From: Arenibacter antarcticus
GTDB lineage: Bacteria > Bacteroidota > Bacteroidia > Flavobacteriales > Flavobacteriaceae
Direction of reading: 5' to 3'
DNA length: 64,000 bases
NCBI RefSeq assembly: GCF_041320605.1
Contig: NZ_CP166679.1
Coordinates: forward strand, 2,590,001-2,654,000
Position 1 is the first letter of the stretch. Each line of letters opens with the position of its first letter. This document shows positions 60,301-64,000 of this stretch, piece after piece. The notes under the pieces were generated by a model. The model saw only the letters and a program-made list of their open reading frames with translations. It was not told where the DNA came from and made no database searches. Both the position numbers and the translations under genes were made by a program.

Positions 60301-61542
60301 TGTACCACCAAATCCACCACCATTGCCCGTGAACTCTAAATCCGTTCCATTTAGCGCTACTGAAGAAATAACACCGTCTGCACCATTCCCTATCAGTGTT
60401 GATAAATCTACGTTACCAGTGAAGGCTCCATTTTCCCCGGTAAAGACCAAATTGGAGTTGTTGAGTGCTACGCCAATAATTGCTCTGTCAGGACCGCCGC
60501 CGCCGCCGCCGCCGCCAAGTCCACCAAGATCAATAGTATTGCCGCCTGAAATAGAAATTTCATTGCCCGACCTGCTTAAGGTTTGATTGTCCGTATTCAC
60601 ATAGGGAGTTAAATTTACATTGCCACCACGCTCAAGGGCTAAAATATTTTGTGCACTCAGAGATAATCTCTGATTGTCATTTACAGCCCCGCCAAGATCA
60701 CCGATTTGGTTATCCACATAGATTTTTACCGCCCTTTGAGATGGGTATAAAAGGTCTGAATTTCCTAAACTAACATCTGGAGATTTATTGGAAAGATTTT
60801 CCTTAGTGTTAAGGGCATTGGTATTGGAGGTAATTCTTTGCAACACCACATCAGCAACTCTTATGGGATCTGCAGCTATGCCCTTGCCAGAAATGGTAAC
60901 CTGGTCCGCTATGGTAGCCCCTAATTCTTCTTTGTTTACCCATAGTACCTCTCCTGTCCCACTGGTGGTCAATAATTGATTAAAGCCGCCGGGCTGAATA
61001 TCCACAGCCTGAATAGTGCCATCAATAACTTCTAGAGTCCCCACGGAATTTTCCATTAATTGCATAGCTCCTACAGAATTCTCACGTAATTGCGCTGCCC
61101 CTACAGAATTAAGTGCCAATTTAGGCTGGGTTATAGAGCCATTGGCAAGGTCTTGACCAAATATGGTGGCATCCACAATATTTTCTCCCTTTATCTGTCC
61201 TACTTTAATTTCATAAGTATTGTTATTTGGCGTAACAACAATGGTTCCATTTTCGGCAGTAATAGATAGGGAGCCAGCCACGGCATCACATACATTGGTC
61301 CATGCCGCGCCGGTATAATAATGTAGACATTGTACATCTGTATTGTATACCAAAGCACCAACAGATGGAATTATGGCATTCATTTGAGCCGTGTTTACCC
61401 GGGTGATCACCAATACCCTAGACGTGCTTTCTAACTCCAAAACCGAGCTGGGGTCAATATTTTGCGGGTTGTCCCCAATCTTTATCTGCGCCTGAACCGC
61501 TATTCCAAATAGCAGGAAAAGTAATAGAATTCGATGTTTCAT
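57349..61542 (-). CDS. Large repetitive fibre-like secreted protein, 1397 residues
   Basis: A signal peptide (MKHRILLLFLLFGIAVQAQ) precedes an N-terminal domain closely related to that of the collagen-like giant (KIGDNPQNIDPSSVLELEST; C72 and C85 spaced as C75 and C88 there). Glycine-rich beta modules resembling phage tail-fibre or trimeric adhesin shafts fill about 90-840 (repeated GTDLEFTGNGGGFGG-type and GQFLRTDP-type units). Six tandem 63-residue repeats occupy about 846-1223. The end has a YVFQKYFKGYSDLKEAYNF and HHHLPG region and a coiled coil at about 1330-1390 (LEKIEELFLHTIEQEKKIDQ), the tail found in many Bacteroidetes fibre-like proteins. No T9SS sorting domain. A run of eight Gly codons (GGC repeats) lies near 60494-60516. 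Probably trimeric and extracellular; function unknown. Confidence 0.88.
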   Translation of the reverse strand: MKHRILLLFLLFGIAVQAQIKIGDNPQNIDPSSVLELESTSRVLVITRVNTAQMNAIIPSVGALVYNTDVQCLHYYTGAAWTNVCDAVAGSLSITAENGTIVVTPNNNTYEIKVGQIKGENIVDATIFGQDLANGSITQPKLALNSVGAAQLRENSVGAMQLMENSVGTLEVIDGTIQAVDIQPGGFNQLLTTSGTGEVLWVNKEELGATIADQVTISGKGIAADPIRVADVVLQRITSNTNALNTKENLSNKSPDVSLGNSDLLYPSQRAVKIYVDNQIGDLGGAVNDNQRLSLSAQNILALERGGNVNLTPYVNTDNQTLSRSGNEISISGGNTIDLGGLGGGGGGGGPDRAIIGVALNNSNLVFTGENGAFTGNVDLSTLIGNGADGVISSVALNGTDLEFTGNGGGFGGTVDLSQLSGGGDTPVEVDGLTISGSGIGGDPLKIIPSNVFGQFLRTDPITGGVIWDNMPEGTGGGTTVKADGITLTGTGSDTNPLKIISSTTLGQFLRTDPTSGAVVWADLPDVSGGIPILVDNSTITGDGESAQLQVMVGGITSTEILDETILNEDIGNATIELTKIRPLATNPTTNQMLINSTDGEIRWAAVSAGGANQDLAGVLATGTSAGNNPIKDLPNPTDPQDAATMAYVDAQVGSGGSSDGVVSNVEINGTNLDFTGSGGGFNGSINLSGLSGGGEIPDNELITNAELIGTDLIITDPGQIWTIPLASLAGGGGSTELADQITIIGDGTEDNKFSVGDGAITTSHISNGAILAEDLNNMGALDGQILKWDITANAGLGGWILADDRTDGTGLPNLSNGTFLIGDALNDPQERTINGDATIDNAGVLTIQDDAVTATMINANVAGAGITKNPVTGALEVDTNTLTGSGDISSTDITVTGGTNAAFADVTLEIADDAVTAAMINANVAGAGITKNPGTGALEVDTSTLTGSGDISSTDITVTGGTNAAFADVTLEIADDAVTAAMINANVAGAGITKNPGTGALEVDTSTLTGSGDISSTDITVTGGANAAFANVTLEIADDAVTAAMINANVAGAGITKNPGTGALEVDTSTLTGSGDISSTDITVTGGTNAAFADVTLEIADDAVTAAMINANVAGAGITKNPGTGALEVDTSTLTGSGDISSTDITVTGGANAAFANVTLEIADDAVTAAMINANVAGAGITKNPGTGALEVDTSTLTGSGDISSTDITVTGGANAAFADVTLDITTGAISNVHISSAAAIAGSKIAPDFGDQNIVTTGDLSAKDITATGQFYSNTDTIPSIPDYVFQKYFKGYSDLKEAYNFKSLAEIEAFVKQHHHLPGIKSAEEVKQDGFWNLSESNLQNLEKIEELFLHTIEQEKKIDQLKKENQSLSTALQSLRKDMEEIKALVQKNSRKN
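57873..59006 (-). repeat. Six tandem 189-bp repeats (63 residues each)
   Basis: Unit starts on the plus strand fall at 57873, 58062, 58251, 58440, 58629 and 58818, each exactly 189 bp apart. The units come in two types in the order A-B-A-B-A-A. Units 3 and 5 look identical, and units 2 and 4 differ by about one base, so a 378-bp dimer has been duplicated. The repeat encodes a DDAVTAAMINANVAGAGITK-containing segment. Confidence 0.95.
60494..60516 (-). repeat. (GGC)n trinucleotide microsatellite inside the 1397-residue gene
   Basis: Seven to eight consecutive CCG units on the plus strand encode an uninterrupted polyglycine run. Slippage here would change the length by whole codons and keep the frame. 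Confidence 0.85.
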
Positions 61543-61980
61543 TTTCTATTTTTTAGTGCGACACGCCTTGCCGCGGAGTGTCTTAATACTCAGATCTCAA
61601 TACTAGGTACCAATCCATGTGACTTCTGCTAAACCTCCATCTCCGACACTGAAATTAATAGTAGTCAAAGAGCAAGTTCTTCTCACTATCGTTCATTTGA
61701 ACTAACCACTGAATACTTTGTTTAATTCAAATTGATTATTGTTCATTGTGAAGTGCCTACTGCCAAGGGCACAGACCAATCTCACTACTCACTACTCAAA
61801 TCTCAATACTAGGTACATAAAACTTAGTGCTTAATTCGAAAATAGCAGTGGTCTATGTTGATCAATAATCAACGGGTATTCTGATATACTGGGGGCTAAC
61901 AAAAATAAAATTATCTCTGTACAAACCTAGTTATATCAGTCAAAATACCTTAGTACTAGGTGAATTGGGAGTTCGCTGTG
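61543..61980. other. Gap between the fibre gene and pepE, with short direct repeats
   Basis: About 440 bases with no gene. A 17-bp direct repeat (ATCTCAATACTAGGTAC) occurs at 61594-61610 and 61800-61816, and the core TACTAGGT recurs near 61953. A short CTCACTACTCACTACTC microrepeat precedes the second copy. A minus-strand TATTTTTG box lies at 61900-61907, far upstream of the fibre gene. An imperfect hairpin at 61560-61582 sits in the leader of the fibre gene. Confidence 0.6.
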
Positions 61981-62673
61981 TTAAAATGGAATTTGTAGAC
62001 TTTCGAAGGGTGTTTTTCCGGCTTCAAAGATGCGGGCGGTCCCAGATCCTTTTAGGGTAGTTTGTTTTCCGTTAATAAGGATATAATTTCCTTCTCTAAG
62101 TCCAACTACCGGCGTAGGGTCTACACTGTGGAATTCCCGAATCCTAGTCTCCCTAGTTTCACCTTTGTGGGTGCTATTGGGATCCGGGTCCAAATAGTGG
62201 GGGTTTAAATTAAAGTCTACTACCCCCAAGGTATCAAAACTGGAAGGGTACACAATGGGCATGTCGTTTGTGGTTTTCATGCTGGGGCCCGCTATATTGC
62301 TTCCCGCACTGGTGCCAAAATACGGGGTGCCACTGCCAATTTTTTGCTTTAAGGGTTGCATCAATTCCAATCGATGCAATTGTTGGACCAAGAGAAAGGT
62401 ATTTCCGCCCCCAGTGTACAGGGCATCGGCCTTTGCAATTCCGACAAGCGGGTTCTGGTAAGTATGAAGTCCCACTACCTTTTTATCGATTTTAGAGAAA
62501 GCCATCGCCACCAATTCTGTGTAATTGTCATGTGAAATACCGCCTGGCCGTGCGTAAGGAATAAAAGTAACCGTATCTGTATGGGAGAAGAAAGTTGTCA
62601 GTTCTGTAAGGAGGTATTCCAAATACGATTGCCCAAAAAGGGTAGAAGTGCTGGCCAGTAATAATTTTTTCAT
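61981..62673 (-). CDS. pepE: Dipeptidase E (alpha-aspartyl dipeptidase, family S51)
   Basis: Hydrolyses Asp-X dipeptides with no endopeptidase activity, in the cytoplasm. The 230-residue protein has the glutaminase-like fold with the catalytic triad of the family visible: nucleophile S122 in GTSAGSNIAG, H159 in FNLNPHYLD and E194 in GLREGNYI. The GGGNTF turn at about 88-93 supports the active site. Family length is about 230. The start gives the usual MKKLLLASTSTLFGQSYLEY. It stands alone between the fibre module and a divergent secreted protein gene. Confidence 0.96.
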   Translation of the reverse strand: MKKLLLASTSTLFGQSYLEYLLTELTTFFSHTDTVTFIPYARPGGISHDNYTELVAMAFSKIDKKVVGLHTYQNPLVGIAKADALYTGGGNTFLLVQQLHRLELMQPLKQKIGSGTPYFGTSAGSNIAGPSMKTTNDMPIVYPSSFDTLGVVDFNLNPHYLDPDPNSTHKGETRETRIREFHSVDPTPVVGLREGNYILINGKQTTLKGSGTARIFEAGKTPFESLQIPF

Positions 62674-62897
62674 GGGTAGATTTTATTCGTTCTAAAAATA
62701 CTGCAATCTGTTTTTAAATCATATATTTCGGGTACTCATTAGCGCTATATTAACAAAAGTTTAATGGAGAATAGTTTTATAATGCGGTTAACTTAGTATT
62801 TCTTTATATCTTATATTAAATCATTTTTGGTTTTTTCCAATTTCTTTGTCGGGAAAGCCCGATATCGAGCTTAATTTATCTAATTTTAAATAAAAAT

Positions 62898-63656
62898 ATG
62901 CGATTTATAATCCTGTTATTGCTTACCGTATTTACCGTTGCCTTTGGGTATTCCCAAGACGACGACCGTCAGTATTTAAGGGGGCAGGTGCTCTATAGAA
63001 ATGTAAACGTTCCCAATCAGAATGTTATTAACGTCAAGACCGAAAGGGCCACCATTACCAATGACAAGGGGGAATTTGGGATCCAGGTAAAAGCTGGTGA
63101 CCAATTGGTGTTCACCGCAGTCAATTATCAGATTATGGTGGTTGAAATTACGCCAGAGATACTTGCCAATAATCGCCTTGTTGTTGAGGTGAATGAGAAG
63201 GTTACCGAACTAGACGAGGTGGTGGTCACTCCCGAAAATCAGGAAAAATTTCTTCAGTTAAAGAGCAAGGAATTACTCTTGGAAGAACATGAATACGAAA
63301 CGGATCGATCTACTGCCGTGGAAAATATCTCCCTTTCCAAAGCCGAAAGGGGCATGGTAAACGGACTTAATTTCGTAAATATTTTTAAGGCACTACTTTT
63401 AGCTGCCAAAGGCGATGATGATACTGAAGAACGAGAGCCCCTAAAGGTTAGTGATGTGCTGAGACAGGTGTATGACGACAGATTTTTTGTGGTGGACCTG
63501 AAATTGCCACAAGATAAAATAGACGATTTTCTACTGTATTGCGATACGCAACTCCCAGGTAGGGAATTATTGCAAAAACGCAACGAATTTCAATTGATAG
63601 ATTTCTTGGTTACACAGAGCGAAAGCTATTTGGATAATCTAAATGCCAAAGATTAA
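62898..63656 (+). CDS. Secreted protein with carboxypeptidase-regulatory-like domain
   Basis: A 252-residue protein. A signal peptide (MRFIILLLLTVFTVAFGYSQ) is followed by a CarboxypepD_reg-like beta-sandwich at about 25-110 (LRGQVLYRNVNVPNQNVINV, then ATITNDKGEFGIQVKAGDQL). A helical C-terminal half begins at about residue 112 and includes LLAAKGDDDTEE and QDKIDDFLLYCDTQLPG. In Bacteroidetes this domain usually begins TonB-dependent receptors, but here it is free-standing without a barrel, a common small envelope protein type of unknown function. A related gene begins 59 bases later on the same strand. Confidence 0.88.
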   Translation: MRFIILLLLTVFTVAFGYSQDDDRQYLRGQVLYRNVNVPNQNVINVKTERATITNDKGEFGIQVKAGDQLVFTAVNYQIMVVEITPEILANNRLVVEVNEKVTELDEVVVTPENQEKFLQLKSKELLLEEHEYETDRSTAVENISLSKAERGMVNGLNFVNIFKALLLAAKGDDDTEEREPLKVSDVLRQVYDDRFFVVDLKLPQDKIDDFLLYCDTQLPGRELLQKRNEFQLIDFLVTQSESYLDNLNAKD

Positions 63657-63715
63657 ACTGTTCAAAATTCCTTTAAGTGGTATTGTGTGTCAGGGTGATA
63701 GGGCTTATAGATAAA

Positions 63716-64000
63716 ATGGCTATGGAATTACAATTCGGACTTTCCAAAACTTTTACAAAACTGTTCTTGGGTAGTTTCCTTTTGATGGTTGCTCAAGTTT
63801 CTGGTCAGACTTTTGGTGCTAAAACCTTGGAGGGAAGGGTCTATAGTTCCGATGGAGATGTTGCGGCCACCCATGTGTTGAATACCACTTCTAAAAAGGC
63901 CACCATTACCGATATTGATGGATTCTTTTCTATTGTGATTCATTTAAGTGATACCCTGGTTTTTTCGGCGGTACAGTACCAGAAAAAAATAGTGGTGGTT
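63716..64000 (+). CDS. N-terminal part of a second carboxypeptidase-regulatory-like secreted protein
   Basis: The frame is open from the ATG at 63716 to the window edge (95 codons); an ATG at 63722 is an alternative start. A signal peptide ends near VAQVSGQ. A regulatory-like domain follows (LEGRVYSSDGDVAATHVLN, then KATITDIDGFFSIVIHLSDT), very like the neighbour at 62898. The gene is cut by the right edge, so its full architecture is not visible. It is probably cotranscribed with the preceding gene. Confidence 0.85.
   Translation, partial: MAMELQFGLSKTFTKLFLGSFLLMVAQVSGQTFGAKTLEGRVYSSDGDVAATHVLNTTSKKATITDIDGFFSIVIHLSDTLVFSAVQYQKKIVVV

Noticed and set aside
63728-63943. A minus-strand 71-codon frame at the right edge
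   Set aside because: A shadow of the secreted protein gene on the plus strand, which has a signal peptide and domain match.

Overview
The window comes from a chromosome of the Bacteroidetes, most likely a marine member of the Flavobacteriaceae. The evidence is a short primary sigma factor without region 1.1, promoters of the TAnnTTTG type, a six-gene Na+-translocating NQR operon, type IX secretion (T9SS) and gliding-type proteins (PorT-like, Plug-like, type B sorting domains), a lipoprotein TamL, and menaquinone-type UbiE/MenG. I cannot fix the genus. I saw no rRNA, tRNA, CRISPR array, insertion sequence or prophage.

Layout. 1-8.6 kb: housekeeping genes on the minus strand (a flavoprotein reductase fragment, rpe, a DEAD-box helicase, rpoD, pnp, rpsO, accD, class II aldolase). 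8.6-13.5 kb: envelope and RNA genes (tamL, a TrmH-family methyltransferase, a PorT-like protein, ubiE). 13.8-16.7 kb: the trkA-trkH potassium uptake pair. 16.8-22.4 kb: an aminotransferase, a fatty acid desaturase, rsmG, a 42-residue ORF, pruA and apaG. 22.8-31.7 kb: the T9SS Plug protein, divergent from nqrABCDEF, a 119-residue unknown and apbE, whose product flavinylates NqrB and NqrC. 31.7-37.7 kb: a methyltransferase, map, gpmI, a secreted ankyrin protein, a 55-residue membrane protein, an M48 protease and an M15 peptidase. 61.9-64 kb: pepE and two secreted proteins with carboxypeptidase-regulatory-like domains.

The striking part is 37.9-61.5 kb, more than a third of the window. It holds a two-gene module present twice in tandem, all on the minus strand. 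Each module starts with a very large fibrous secreted protein and is followed by a roughly 385-residue protein ending in a T9SS type B sorting domain. In one module the large protein is a 5372-residue collagen-like polypeptide with about 1713 consecutive Gly-X-Y triplets. In the other it is a 1397-residue protein with glycine-rich fibre modules, six 63-residue tandem repeats and a C-terminal coiled coil. The two large proteins share an N-terminal domain with a C-x12-C pair. The two small proteins are full-length paralogues of each other. Neither large protein has a recognisable sorting domain of its own, so I propose that each small protein is the secretion or anchoring partner of its fibre. 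That is inference; the paired duplication is directly visible.

The collagen gene also records its own history. Blocks of about 250-490 bp recur almost unchanged at offsets that are multiples of 9 bp, which keeps both the codon frame and the Gly-X-Y register.
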